A stretch of DNA of 64,000 bases from Clostridiaceae bacterium (GCA_012841015.1 DUVN01000029.1:21603-85602); one strand, 5' to 3'; shown: positions 17,352-27,037, numbered from the stretch's first letter. The notes: generated by a model from the sequence alone, not told the origin. Numbers and translations: made by a program.

Positions 17352-18782
17352 ATGAAAAAAGTAGATATAGCTATTATTGGTGCCGGCCTCGCCGGAATAT
17401 TTGCCGCTTATGAGCTTGTCGTTCAACGGCCAGATTTGAATATTTTGTTATTGGAGCAAGGGGAACCGATTAGGTCACGGAGCTGCCCGATTCTTCAAGG
17501 GAAGGTGAGCGCATGTGTTCACTGTAAAACGTGTGCTATCATGCGCGGTTTCGGTGGAGCGGGTGCTTTTTCAGATGGAAAATTCAATTTGACGACGGAA
17601 TTCGGAGGATGGTTGACAGATTATCTCGACTCTAAGACGGTGATGTCGCTCATCTACGATGTCGATGCCATCAACCAGAAATTTGGCGCGACGAAGGAAT
17701 GGTTCTCTACGGAGACACCTGCAGGTGAGGCAATTAGGAGGCGCGCTCTCGCCTGCGATATTCATCTGCTTGATGCACGTTGTAAGCATCTTGGGACGGA
17801 GAACAACCGCGGTATCTTGATCAAGCTCTACGACTGGCTCAATGATCATGTGGACATAGCCTGCAACACGACAGTGTTTACCATTATGCCGATGAAGGCA
17901 GGCCAAGCTGTTCCCAAGAAGAATGATGTCGTACCTGATTGCTACCGGCTAGAGACGTCAAAAGGCGATGTCGAATGTGACATTCTAATTGCAGCTCCTG
18001 GCCGCGCGGGTGCTGAATGGTTCAGCAACACTTGTCGCAAACTGAATCTTCCGCTCATCAACAACCAAGTCGATCTCGGTGTACGCGTTGAATTACCTGC
18101 ACTTGTTTTTAAAGATATTACTGATGCGATGTATGAAGCAAAGCTTAAGTACATGACGCGCGGATACAAAGATATCGTACGGACATTCTGCATGAATCCA
18201 TATGGGTATGTTGTCACGGAAAATACGGACGGTATCATGACGGTCAATGGCCATAGCTTTAATGATCCGAACCTCCGGAGCGACAATACGAACTTCGCGC
18301 TGCTTGTCAGCAATCGCTTTACTGAGCCGTTTAATGAACCGTACCGTTACGGCAAGCATATCGCTTCACTGTCGAACATGCTCGGTGGTGGTGTCATGAT
18401 GCAACGACTCGGCGATCTTCGCGATGGTCGCAGGACGAACGCGCACCGTATGTCGAAGAGCTTCGTAAAACCGACACTTGACGCTACGCCTGGTGACCTC
18501 AGTCTTGTTCTGCCGAAACGCCATCTTGACAATATCCTTGAGATGCTTGAGGTGCTCGACCGCCTAGCGCCGGGCACTGCAAACTCCGATACACTTCTCT
18601 ATGGCGTGGAGGTCAAGTTTTATAGTGCCAGATTAGAGTTGACGAATGAGTTTGAGACGGGGCTTCGCAATTTCTTTGCCATCGGCGACGGAGCAGGCAT
18701 CACGCGCGGACTTTCTCAGGCAGGCGCTTCTGGCCTTCATGCAGCTCGCGCCATCTTAAAGCGCCTGAACGGCGTAGGCTGA
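17352..18782 (+). CDS. FAD-dependent dehydrogenase (COG2509-like)
   Basis: A 476-residue flavoprotein with an N-terminal Rossmann FAD motif (IAIIGAGLAGIFAAYEL) and a C-terminal FAD contact (FFAIGDGAGITRGLSQAGASG). A cluster CPILQG, ACVHCKTCAIMRGFGGAG (about residues 45-75) places three cysteines near the flavin, as in proteins of the COG2509 'uncharacterised FAD-dependent dehydrogenase' group, which is related to but distinct from the HI0933-like flavoproteins. The substrate is unknown. The ATG at 17352 has GGAG 7-8 bp upstream and is preferred over an in-frame GTG at 17313. It is divergent from tcdA. Confidence 0.82.
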   Translation: MKKVDIAIIGAGLAGIFAAYELVVQRPDLNILLLEQGEPIRSRSCPILQGKVSACVHCKTCAIMRGFGGAGAFSDGKFNLTTEFGGWLTDYLDSKTVMSLIYDVDAINQKFGATKEWFSTETPAGEAIRRRALACDIHLLDARCKHLGTENNRGILIKLYDWLNDHVDIACNTTVFTIMPMKAGQAVPKKNDVVPDCYRLETSKGDVECDILIAAPGRAGAEWFSNTCRKLNLPLINNQVDLGVRVELPALVFKDITDAMYEAKLKYMTRGYKDIVRTFCMNPYGYVVTENTDGIMTVNGHSFNDPNLRSDNTNFALLVSNRFTEPFNEPYRYGKHIASLSNMLGGGVMMQRLGDLRDGRRTNAHRMSKSFVKPTLDATPGDLSLVLPKRHLDNILEMLEVLDRLAPGTANSDTLLYGVEVKFYSARLELTNEFETGLRNFFAIGDGAGITRGLSQAGASGLHAARAILKRLNGVG

Positions 18783-19243
18783 GCATGGAAGGAAGAAGGT
18801 TCACTGCTAAATAATAATGTCATGCACGGCTCTATTCTTATGTTTGCCGTTCATTTATTTTACTCTTTCCTTTACTAGGTGTGATGTTCTTAAACAAGTA
18901 AGAGAAAGTACCTTGAAAGATAACAAAGTATACGAATCAATCAAAAGCTATGGACACTAGCCTCTACACGCAGGGTGCTTTTTTACCCTCTCTGTATAAC
19001 AATATTACAAATTCATCTGGCAGATGTGGTACTATTTAACCGATCGATAAAGGGAAGGTCGTGCACCGGAATCGCTTCGCTGAAGCAATCTATTGCGGAT
19101 CGTCTAGGACATATCCGGCATGCGTGGTGCAAGTGTGTGATGCGAGCTTTTCTGGTTGTTGGTCAGTCCCTTTTCTGATGGTCGGAAAAGGCGTCGTTGA
19201 GTAAAAGATATTTTCGAGAATTAATAATTCGAAGGAGAAAGAT
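18783..19243. other. Intergenic region, nothing recognised
   Basis: 461 bp between two plus-strand genes. No open frame with a ribosome binding site, tRNA, or clear terminator was found. The bases just before 19244 contain GAAGGAGAAAGAT, the ribosome binding site of the SPFH gene. Confidence 0.4.
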
Positions 19244-20617
19244 ATGGGTCTATTAAAAGCAGCTGGAGGCGCAATTGGTGGTGTGCTTGCAGATCAATGG
19301 CGCGAATTCTTTTACAGTGACGCGTTACACGATAACGTCATTGTAAAAAAAGGTCAGAAGCGTACATCTTCGCGTTCGAGTAATATCCGAGGCGAGGACA
19401 ATATTATCTCTAACGGTTCGGTCATCGCTGTGAACAACGGTCAGTGTATGATAATTGTTGAGCAGGGACGAGTTGTCGATTTTTGCGCGGAGCCCGGTGA
19501 GTATATTTACGATACATCAACAGAACCGTCATTATTCTATGGTCCGCTTGGTCGAAACATTGTCGGAACATTTAAGCGAATCGGTCAACGGTTCACGTTC
19601 GGTGGCGACACGGGGAAAGATCAGCGCGTCTACTACTTCAACCTCAAAGAGATGATGAACAACCGCTTTGGTACTGCCAACGCCGTTCCATTCCGCGTTG
19701 TCGATACGAATATCGGTCTCGACGTCGATATCTCCATCAAATGTTTTGGTGAATACTCGTACAAAGTGGAAGACCCCCTATTGTTCTACACGAATGTTTC
19801 GGGCAACGTTGAGGAACCGTATACGCGTGATCGCATGGACAATCAACTCCGTGCTGAAGTCATGAACGCCCTGCAACCTGCGTTTGCAAGGATTTCTGCG
19901 ATGGGCATTCGTTACAGTGCGCTGCCGGGACATACAGAGGAAATTTCAGCCGCGTTGAATGACGTACTGACAGAAAAATGGCGCGAACTGCGTGGTCTCG
20001 TCATCGTGTCGGTTGCCATTCAATCTGTTAAGGCCTCCGAAGAAGATGAGCAACTTATCAAAGAGCTCCAAAAGAGTGCCGTTTACCGCGATCCTACGAT
20101 GGCGGCGGCTGGACTCGTTGGAGCACAGGCAGACGCCATGCGCGCAGCAGCTTCAAACGAAGGTGCTGGCCCCTTTATGGCATTTGCTGGCATGAATATG
20201 GCACAGATGGCAGGAGGCGGACAGGCAACGCAGCTGTTCCAGCAAGGAGCCATGCAACAGCCTCAGCCCCAGCCCGTACCTGCTTCGACGATCCACGCCA
20301 CGGCAGTCCCTGTTTGGAAATGTGGAGCATGTGGTAAAGCCGATAACGTTGGCAATTTCTGCGGAGAATGCGGTACGCCAAAACCTGCCAAAGAGGAATG
20401 GGTTTGCGAGTGTGGCACGGCGAATACCAGCAATTTCTGTCATAACTGTGGTAAGCCGCGACCTGTCGTATTACATTACCAATGTGATAAATGTGGATGG
20501 GAACCGCAGGATCAGACCAACGTGCCGAACTTCTGCCCCAACTGCGGTGATGTCTTTGACGAGAAAGATGTCAAAGGTAAGGGTTCAAGTGAGCCTCCTT
20601 CCGGAACGCCCAAGTAA
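19244..20617 (+). CDS. SPFH-domain protein with C-terminal zinc ribbons (YdjI-like)
   Basis: A 457-residue protein. Residues ~40-300 form an SPFH/band-7-type domain of the soluble 'virion core protein-like' (YdjI) group: NGSVIAVNNGQCMIIVEQGRVVDF, then the EPGEYIYDTSTEPSLFYG segment. A Met/Gln/Ala-rich linker (about 300-355) leads to three zinc-ribbon modules: WKCGACG..FCGECG, WVCECG..FCHNCG and YQCDKCG..FCPNCG. B. subtilis YdjI belongs to a membrane-stress operon with a PspA-like partner; none is adjacent here. There is no transmembrane helix except a possible amphipathic N-terminus. A DUF4428 protein with a zinc ribbon (27038-27775) may be functionally related (inference). Confidence 0.85.
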   Translation: MGLLKAAGGAIGGVLADQWREFFYSDALHDNVIVKKGQKRTSSRSSNIRGEDNIISNGSVIAVNNGQCMIIVEQGRVVDFCAEPGEYIYDTSTEPSLFYGPLGRNIVGTFKRIGQRFTFGGDTGKDQRVYYFNLKEMMNNRFGTANAVPFRVVDTNIGLDVDISIKCFGEYSYKVEDPLLFYTNVSGNVEEPYTRDRMDNQLRAEVMNALQPAFARISAMGIRYSALPGHTEEISAALNDVLTEKWRELRGLVIVSVAIQSVKASEEDEQLIKELQKSAVYRDPTMAAAGLVGAQADAMRAAASNEGAGPFMAFAGMNMAQMAGGGQATQLFQQGAMQQPQPQPVPASTIHATAVPVWKCGACGKADNVGNFCGECGTPKPAKEEWVCECGTANTSNFCHNCGKPRPVVLHYQCDKCGWEPQDQTNVPNFCPNCGDVFDEKDVKGKGSSEPPSGTPK

Positions 20618-20737
20618 AGGCGACCGTTCCGAGGCAGTGCGAGCATCAACGTACCCGCTATTGATTCTTAGAACTATATTAGCTCGTCACGGCTCGTAAT
20701 AGATCAACAATACATCGCCGAAAGGCGTTAATTTCGA

Positions 20738-20784
20738 AAAGGATCGCTCCAGCTTTGAGGTGTTTCTGGGGCGATTCCTTTTTG
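20738..20784 (+). terminator. Rho-independent terminator after the SPFH gene
   Basis: GGATCGCTCCAG pairs with CTGGGGCGATTCC (about 12 bp with a bulge) across an 11-base loop, followed by TTTTTGG. It is 120 bp past the stop codon. The rest of 20618-20993 shows no other feature. Confidence 0.75.
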
Positions 20785-20993
20785 GGGAAAGTGCTTGTAC
20801 TTGTATAAGAGTTAAACTGCCCCGCTATCTTCAATCAGTAGTGGACTCCGATTGAACGACCACGTTTGAGTACTGCAACTCGTTTTAATTTGCTCAAGAG
20901 ATACAAGCTGTACCATATCTCTCAATGAGGATATTTTTCTCGTCAGACAGAGGACTATTGTAGGATCGTGGTGTGCAGTGCGTGTTTGCACGC

Positions 20994-21932
20994 TTACTCC
21001 TCATCAAGTAGAGGGATGTCATATAGAAATCCAAAGTCGGGATGGCGGATCTTATCTCCCGCCGTATTAATCTGTTCACGGATGAGTTCTGTCGTCTGGC
21101 TTTCGAGCATATCAATGTAATGGACGATGGTCGCGGCAACTGTCGTCGGGCGGTCTCCGTACAGCCCGTGATGACCGGCAATAACCGATTGAACTTGGCG
21201 ATAGAACGATTCGTCGTACCGTCCAATGATCGTATCCTTATGAGCTGCAAGAAACTCGATGCCGCGAACACGATGATTAGCGTACCAAAATTCACCCAAA
21301 TTAAGATTGCGGTATTCAAAAACTTTTCCGACGTCATGCATGAAGATAGAGTAGATAAGGAGATCTGTACTGGCGCGTAGCGGAGGGTTGTTCTCAAGGA
21401 GTGCTTTAAGAATGTTGAGCATTTTAATGGTGTGGTTTGCGAGTCCTCCGATGATGTTGTCGTGATGTCGAACAGCGGCTCCCTCAGTCATAAATCTGTC
21501 CTCTAATCTCGGGTCAGCGAGCGTGTGTTCGACGAGTTCCCAGCACGTTGTCGTTGCGCCAAGACCGTTGAGCCCTTCTCTCACAATCGCTAAGTTCTGC
21601 TCAAGTTCCTCTCTTCCAATCCCACCGAGAAAATCTTCTCTTGTGATTTTAGTCTCAGTGTATACGTCGATCGATTTGACCGTTAAGTACGGTCCATTAT
21701 AGTCCGAGCCGACTGTTTCGGCGACGTAGATGCCTGGGCCGAATTCGTTGACAATCTCATAGACGTCCTTATCCCAGATGCGAAACAAGTAGTTTTGTCC
21801 CTTGAAGTAGAAAAAACCGCTCATGAAATCATCACGTCTTCCGCTGCGTATGTCGGGCATGTTGTTGATGAAGACGAGTCCGCGCGAGCGGCGACCTTTT
21901 TCAATTGATACAGTTAAATCGAGAATGTCCAT
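20994..21932 (-). CDS. YhaM-family HD-domain 3'-5' exoribonuclease-like protein
   Basis: A 312-residue protein with an N-terminal OB-like region (residues ~1-95, including GSDYNGPYLTVKSIDVY) and a central HD phosphohydrolase domain: His at LANHTIKML (about 167) and the His-Asp pair FMHDVGK at 199-200, then AGHHGLYG near 250 and IVHYIDMLES near 273. This layout matches YhaM-type 3'-5' exoribonucleases, which trim RNA or DNA ends. A cyclic-nucleotide phosphodiesterase function cannot be excluded from the HD motif alone. It lies downstream of the CotH gene on the same strand but with ~100 bp between. Confidence 0.78.
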   Translation of the reverse strand: MDILDLTVSIEKGRRSRGLVFINNMPDIRSGRRDDFMSGFFYFKGQNYLFRIWDKDVYEIVNEFGPGIYVAETVGSDYNGPYLTVKSIDVYTETKITREDFLGGIGREELEQNLAIVREGLNGLGATTTCWELVEHTLADPRLEDRFMTEGAAVRHHDNIIGGLANHTIKMLNILKALLENNPPLRASTDLLIYSIFMHDVGKVFEYRNLNLGEFWYANHRVRGIEFLAAHKDTIIGRYDESFYRQVQSVIAGHHGLYGDRPTTVAATIVHYIDMLESQTTELIREQINTAGDKIRHPDFGFLYDIPLLDEE

Positions 21933-22033
21933 AAAATGCTCCCTCTGCCGCTATTCTACCAAAAAAGGCATGGTGAGCTCACACTTTGTTGATGAAGAAT
22001 AATGTGAAGCATACTAAAGATCAAAAGACATGG

Positions 22034-23467
22034 TCAATCCACCTCAGGGAGAAGACCGTCAACGAGCCGCCGCATGTCTTCGAAGTCTCCAAGATCTGGA
22101 ACCCAGACCGAGGATGCGTCGATCAGTGTTTCAGGGTGTTGTGCCTGCCCCTTGAAGGTTGACGGGATCGTTCCGTCAAGTTGTCCGCGTACGCTTTGAG
22201 CTCGCAGGAGGCAGAAGGATTTTAGCGTGTCAACAGCAAGAAGGAAATCGTCGTGAGAGCAAAACTTTGTAGGGTCTCGCTTGACATAAGGCGAGATCAT
22301 ATCTCTGATGGAGTCGACCTTTTCTTCGAAGCGACCGCTTTCCATGTACTTTATCAGGAAATCGTCGTAGAGATCGTGGTACCTCGCAACATATTCGCCG
22401 TTAAACATAAGCTGTACAAAGAGCGGCCGGCGAACCATCACCTCAAACGGAGCCGGCGTGTCGATCGGATAGTTGACAAAAAGCGTCGAATCGTTGATAG
22501 GATCTGTCATGCCGAGCGCATAGGTTGCAAAGGCGAGGTTGTAGTCCCATGGGAGCATCGAAATTTTGCCGTCTTTTTCGTAAAGGAAATAGTTGTGTCC
22601 TGTTTTGCCAAGATAGCTGTCGAGATTGACGACAAATGTTTGGACAGTGAAATACCTGAGTAATGCCTCAATATCGAGTGCAGATTCTAAGTCTTCTCCT
22701 TCAGAAAGAATCTTGAGCGCTTTAATGAGTCTTGCCTTATCGGCGTCATTTACTTTAAAGACGGCATGGCGGAAGATATTGTCGTAGCGCCATAATTCAT
22801 CACCCGTGTAGATGAGGGCGATATCGTCATTCTGATCTGTTAACCGGAGATACTTCGGTTTGTAGAGTTCCCCGCGATTCATACCATAATTTCGACGGAT
22901 GAAGGCATCTTCAATTTCCTCGATCGCAACGAACAACCCCCAATCCCTCTCATTGACACGCACAAAGGCGTGGCTTGTAAGAGGTGCGGGGACTTTCATC
23001 TCGCGCATCATTTCATACGTTATCGTATCTTTCATAAATGCGTTGTCTTGGAAAGAGGTGTTCAGTGAGAGCTTGTCAAGTCCAAAGTATGTCTGCCCTT
23101 TTTCAAAATGATCGAATTCAATCTTGAGGCTAAAGCGCTTGGAGCCGTACTTGTAGATCTGGTTGAGGGAATTGTTTCCCTTGACGCGGAGCCCGACATT
23201 GGCGATTTCCTCGCCGTCGATGACAACTTTGACAGGGATATATTCTTTCGCATGTGGATTTTCTAGGATGCCTTGCCAATCTGATTCATCGGCTGTAATA
23301 TCGATTGAATGAACATAGCTCATGTCAAACAGGCGACTTGCATAACTAGGGGAGCCGTGATACGTTCTAAGGCCAAGCGATCCGGCATTCATGAACACAA
23401 CAATGAGAACGACCATGAGCAAGGTCGCTACGAAGCAAATCTTGTCGATGTATCGATGTTTGAGCAT
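22034..23467 (-). CDS. CotH kinase family protein, membrane-anchored
   Basis: A 477-residue protein with one N-terminal membrane anchor (about residues 8-28) followed by an extracellular CotH domain. The atypical kinase signatures are visible: GLRVKGNNSLNQ, KRFSLKIEFD, GLDKLSLNTSFQDNAFMKD, WGLFVAIEEIEDAFI and MLPWDYNLAFATY. CotH is a spore-coat protein kinase in Bacillus, while CotH-like genes are also found in non-sporulation settings. Here it is the last gene after VTC polymerase and DUF4956, a recurrent trio in Bacillota. The ATG at 23467 has AAGGAGG 6 bp upstream; a longer frame (to 23584) has no site and includes unlikely sequence. Confidence 0.9.
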   Translation of the reverse strand: MLKHRYIDKICFVATLLMVVLIVVFMNAGSLGLRTYHGSPSYASRLFDMSYVHSIDITADESDWQGILENPHAKEYIPVKVVIDGEEIANVGLRVKGNNSLNQIYKYGSKRFSLKIEFDHFEKGQTYFGLDKLSLNTSFQDNAFMKDTITYEMMREMKVPAPLTSHAFVRVNERDWGLFVAIEEIEDAFIRRNYGMNRGELYKPKYLRLTDQNDDIALIYTGDELWRYDNIFRHAVFKVNDADKARLIKALKILSEGEDLESALDIEALLRYFTVQTFVVNLDSYLGKTGHNYFLYEKDGKISMLPWDYNLAFATYALGMTDPINDSTLFVNYPIDTPAPFEVMVRRPLFVQLMFNGEYVARYHDLYDDFLIKYMESGRFEEKVDSIRDMISPYVKRDPTKFCSHDDFLLAVDTLKSFCLLRAQSVRGQLDGTIPSTFKGQAQHPETLIDASSVWVPDLGDFEDMRRLVDGLLPEVD

Positions 23468-23680
23468 GAATGCCTCCTTGCAATGTCGTTTTGATAACGT
23501 GGCCTGTGGTTCCTGTACGATGCAAACCGTCCTGTTCCTGTCGCAATGCCTCCTAAGCATTTTAACGGTATTGTTTATGCTCAACCGGCTGTCGATACCT
23601 TCTTAGCCGACGTCATCTCACAATCCTTCTCGTCGTTAAATATGTTGTCTGCTTTTTAAAGGAGGACTGTCAGTGGACGC

Positions 23681-24352
23681 TTAGCCGACGTAATCACCCT
23701 TGTAGCTAACAAGAACGACATCCTGAACGCCCTCGGTGTCGGCGATTTTGCTGAGAAAGGAAGTCTCGTTATCTTTTAGTCTAATTTCGTAGTGGAGTTC
23801 AATCTCTCCTTTACGGACACTTTTACTCTTGAGGATTAGTTTTTTGATGTTTGCCTCCAAGACGGCTTTTGTAGCAGCCTCAGCTTCTTCTGATTGGCAG
23901 CGCAGGACTAAAATAAAGGGGTTGTCGTGAGATTTCCAGCTGACAAAAATGACAAGGATCACGCCGATAAAAAGGCTCCCAAAGACGGCAAGAGGTAACA
24001 GGCCGGCAGCAATGACAATGCCGACGGCAATGCTCCAGAACAAAAACGCAATATCGAGCGGCTCCTTAATGGCCGAGCGGAAACGAACGATAGACAGAGC
24101 GCCTACCATTCCCAACGAGAGAACGACATTGCTTGTGACGGCTAGAATGACGAGAGTTGCAATCATGGTAAGTCCGACGAGCGTTACGCCGAAACTCGAT
24201 GAGTACATTACACCTCGATACGTTAATTTGTAAATCCAAAAAATAAAAAGTCCAACAAAGAATGAGAACAGCATGGCAAGGGCCATGTCGAGGATCGAGA
24301 TGCTCGTTACATTCTCGAGAAATTTTGATTTGAAGATGTCTCTGAAACTCAT
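23681..24352 (-). CDS. DUF4956 membrane protein
   Basis: A 223-residue protein with about four membrane segments (roughly residues 22-42, 52-72, 75-95 and 102-140) and a soluble C-terminal domain (150-223) of beta-alpha-beta type. The sequence SLGMVGALSIVRFRSAIKEP is the signature of DUF4956. These proteins habitually lie between VTC polyphosphate polymerase and CotH genes, as here (57 bp after VTC, 213 bp before CotH). Their function is unknown; a channel or partner for polyphosphate synthesis or export is a reasonable but unproven idea. Confidence 0.88.
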   Translation of the reverse strand: MSFRDIFKSKFLENVTSISILDMALAMLFSFFVGLFIFWIYKLTYRGVMYSSSFGVTLVGLTMIATLVILAVTSNVVLSLGMVGALSIVRFRSAIKEPLDIAFLFWSIAVGIVIAAGLLPLAVFGSLFIGVILVIFVSWKSHDNPFILVLRCQSEEAEAATKAVLEANIKKLILKSKSVRKGEIELHYEIRLKDNETSFLSKIADTEGVQDVVLVSYKGDYVG

Positions 24353-24409
24353 GTGTCTTTTCCTCTTTCACTTTATTGTTGACCTCGTTGAGAGGTATTG
24401 TATTTCTTG

Positions 24410-25084
24410 TTAGTCGTACTTACGGCTATGTGCGTATTTTGAAAAGGCGCCACTTCGCCTTGGTCCAATCTGAACGGCGTCTGCAATAAACTCAGGGAGA
24501 AACTGATCGTATTTTACCTCGAGGACGGCAAAAGCCTCGTTTGTCGGTAGCTGTAGTGGATCAATCGCAAAGAAGTCAATGTTCTTTCCACTTGTTCTGA
24601 TGTCGCGATCAAGTGTGATACGAACGTTCCCTGCAGGGAATACGAATGGTTCACGGTAATACTCCACCATGACGCAGGGACGTAAGAGGAGGCTTTTTAA
24701 CTTGAAGTAGAATTCTTGGAGTAAAGGGTTTTCGCTTTCAAGAAGAAAGGAGTATTCTCCGTCGAGAATCGCGCGGACCTCTTTTTCCATTAAGCGAGCT
24801 GTTCGCTTGCGACTTAACCCACGGCGTTTACTCTTTTTTTCCAATCGAATCCATGAAAAATCTTGGTTGTAACAGCGAATGCGAAACTTCTCGCGATGGT
24901 TGACACCACTGATTTTTTCTGTCAAAGCTCTATCAAACGGATCATCGAAGTAGAGGCTTCTGACTAGGTATTCGCCGCTCGGACTGGCATGGCGGTCGTG
25001 AGGCAGAATCTTTCGAAGTCTATGGCTGAGTAGCTGATGGTCGGCAAAGTTGATCTCGTGTTTCAGTTCATGCCGAAGTATCAT
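24410..25084 (-). CDS. VTC-domain polyphosphate polymerase-like protein
   Basis: A 224-residue protein of the VTC domain family, named after the yeast vacuolar polyphosphate polymerase, a tunnel-fold enzyme that uses ATP to make polyphosphate. Basic and acidic tunnel residues are evident: ELKHEI near the start, VRSLYFDD, RIRCYN, WIRLEKKSKRRGLSRKR, VEYYREPFV, RITLDRDI and AVLEVKYDQFLPEF. The length matches bacterial single-domain members. It is the first of three genes VTC - DUF4956 - CotH and is followed 57 bp later by DUF4956. The gene begins 326 bp downstream of the repeat-rich lipoprotein gene. Confidence 0.88.
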   Translation of the reverse strand: MILRHELKHEINFADHQLLSHRLRKILPHDRHASPSGEYLVRSLYFDDPFDRALTEKISGVNHREKFRIRCYNQDFSWIRLEKKSKRRGLSRKRTARLMEKEVRAILDGEYSFLLESENPLLQEFYFKLKSLLLRPCVMVEYYREPFVFPAGNVRITLDRDIRTSGKNIDFFAIDPLQLPTNEAFAVLEVKYDQFLPEFIADAVQIGPRRSGAFSKYAHSRKYD

Positions 25085-25410
25085 GGAAAATCACCTCGTA
25101 TTGTTCGTTCTTGATGTAGAGGATTTTTCCTCTTTTCCGTGTCAGTTTGATGTTGGAACTTTCATCCTAGTGATGGAAGTAAGATCGGGTGTTGTCAGTT
25201 TGCGTTTGCTCTAATCGTTCGCTGGGGTTTGTCTGTAGTTTGATTAAGGATCCTGTCCCGTTTTCGGTATTAAATAAGATTATACAGATGATTTTCGGTA
25301 GACAATACATCGGCTTTGCGCCTAGTGCCATCGAGGATGGGGACGCAAAGCCGATACTAACTGGAGGGTGAGAGGCTGTGGTTGGTACGACTTAATGCTG
25401 CTCGTTGACC

Positions 25411-26478
25411 TTAGTCGTCGTAATCACTATCATCGAAGTCGCTGTCGTCATTCGTCGGCTTTGTTGTCCTGCGTGTCGTTGGCTTCTTGTAGTCGCTGTC
25501 GTCGAAGTCGCTGTCGTCTTTTGTCGGCTTTGTCGTCCTGCGTGTCGTCGGCTTCTTGTAGTCACTGTCGTCATGATCGCTGTCGTCGAAGTCGCTGTCG
25601 TCTTTCGTCGGCTTTGTCGTTCTACGCGTCGTCGGCTTCTTGTAATCACTGTCGTCATGGTCGCTGTCGTCGAAATCACTGTCGTCTTGCGTCGGTCTTG
25701 CTGGCTTCTTGTAATCACTGTCATCATGATCGTTGCTATCGGCGTAATCGGTATCATCATCATAGTCGCTCTCGTCCTGGTCGCCGCGCTCATACTTCAG
25801 AACTTTTCCGCTTACTGCATCGATCTCGTACTCATATTCAACGCCATTGGCTTTGAACTCTATGTCGTAGTATACGACGTCGTCGTCTTTTTCGAGTTTA
25901 ACTTTATCAAAAGTGGCGCTGGAAGCTGATACTTTTGCGTGATTGAGAGCGATCTCTTTGGCTCGTTCAACCGTAATGAATTCTCCAGTCGGTCCCTGAT
26001 AATCTGAGTCATCATAGTCCGTGAAATCGATACCTAGGACCTTAGAATCCAAGTTCATCGCTTCGAGCGTCGTGCGAACTTCTTTGGCTAATAGCTTATC
26101 GAATGCATCTTCAGGGAAAACGGATCCTTTTACGAATTCAATCGTTATATCGCGTTCGTTCCCGTCATCAGATACGAAAAATCCTGCATCGTGAATTGCT
26201 TTTACAAGCTCTTTGACTGTGGCTCGCACGTCCTCGCCCTTGAAATCTCTGATATTTTCGATCACGACTTTTGCATCGTCATTTTCCGCCTTAATGTCTG
26301 TAACGAGGCCTTCGCTATCATAATGGACAGCTATTTCCGGATTGACACGCAACAGGACGATGCCTGTGCCTTCCTTCAACTCTGCTGCGCTCTGCCCTTT
26401 AGCACAGCCAAGAACGGCAGTGACAAGGAACAAAACGGAGAACATCAGGGTGATCATTTTCATTTTGTGTTTTTTCAT
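25411..26478 (-). CDS. PepSY-domain lipoprotein with acidic/basic C-terminal repeats
   Basis: A 355-residue predicted lipoprotein. The signal peptide ends in a lipobox VLGC with Cys25. Residues ~35-115 resemble the middle domain of RsgI-type anti-sigma factors (LLRVNPEIAVHYDSEGLVTD, then a long amphipathic region). A PepSY domain follows (about 170-240: FITVERAKEIALNHA ... YYDIEFKANG ... GKVLKYE). The last 91 residues are tandem repeats alternating a strongly acidic block (DDSDFDDSDHDDSDY) and a basic Pro/Thr block (KKPTTRRTTKPTK). The start is ATG 26478 with GGAGAA upstream; an upstream frame to 26535 lacks a site. It sits upstream of the VTC - DUF4956 - CotH genes on the same strand, so a link to surface polyphosphate is conceivable (inference). 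Confidence 0.82.
   Translation of the reverse strand: MKKHKMKMITLMFSVLFLVTAVLGCAKGQSAAELKEGTGIVLLRVNPEIAVHYDSEGLVTDIKAENDDAKVVIENIRDFKGEDVRATVKELVKAIHDAGFFVSDDGNERDITIEFVKGSVFPEDAFDKLLAKEVRTTLEAMNLDSKVLGIDFTDYDDSDYQGPTGEFITVERAKEIALNHAKVSASSATFDKVKLEKDDDVVYYDIEFKANGVEYEYEIDAVSGKVLKYERGDQDESDYDDDTDYADSNDHDDSDYKKPARPTQDDSDFDDSDHDDSDYKKPTTRRTTKPTKDDSDFDDSDHDDSDYKKPTTRRTTKPTKDDSDFDDSDYKKPTTRRTTKPTNDDSDFDDSDYDD
25414..25686 (-). repeat. 84-bp coding tandem repeat (28-residue unit)
   Basis: Two full 28-codon units, a third shortened by five codons (the DHDDS part is missing), and a partial 12-codon end make up the 3' end of the lipoprotein gene. A related DDSDYKKPARPTQ segment precedes them. Synonymous differences between units show that the copies are old enough to have diverged slightly. 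The opposite strand carries long open frames only because of this repeat. Confidence 0.9.
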
Positions 26479-27037
26479 GTTCTTTCTCCTCATATTGTAA
26501 TTTTTGAAATGGCAATGGTTTATTGCGCTGAACACTAATAGATTGCGGACGTCATTTCGGAAAAGCGGGGTCGAAGAACAGAGAATTGAGAAATTATTTC
26601 GAAAATGATCTGAATTGTCTCATTAAGGCCTTAAATTCCCCCGAAATGCGTGGCCTCCTTGTTCTCTCGAATCAGATTCTAGCTGTGGAGTGAGTGATTT
26701 GCTCCCATGCAGGCAGTAACTCGATTATGAGCAAAATCTACTCTAAAGTGAAAACTCGTTTTGAGACAGTTCGATTATTTTTGCGATATCACTCATAATA
26801 ATATTACACCCAAGAAATGGGAGGCTATTCTGTGGATGTCCCACGAGTGATAGAATTAATGTAAGTATGGGTAGTCCGCTCGAGTACGTTGCGGAATATC
26901 CCATCAAGATGCGTCAGTGCAAAGTGGTAGCCTCTGCCAAAAACTTTTCGCTTCTTGCGATGAAACATAGGTGGATACGGGACCATTGCCGAGAGGATCA
27001 CTAGATCGGCCCGGTGCGTGATTAGGGGAGTCTTTTT
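26479..27037. other. Intergenic region between divergent genes
   Basis: 559 bp separate the lipoprotein gene (minus) and the DUF4428 gene (plus). No gene, tRNA or strong hairpin was recognised. Promoters for both directions must be here; none was convincing enough to place. Confidence 0.45.

Noticed and set aside
25368..25929. Long plus-strand frames rich in Arg, Cys and Val opposite the lipoprotein gene
   Set aside because: They are antisense shadows of the codon-level repeat; no ribosome binding site or family resemblance.
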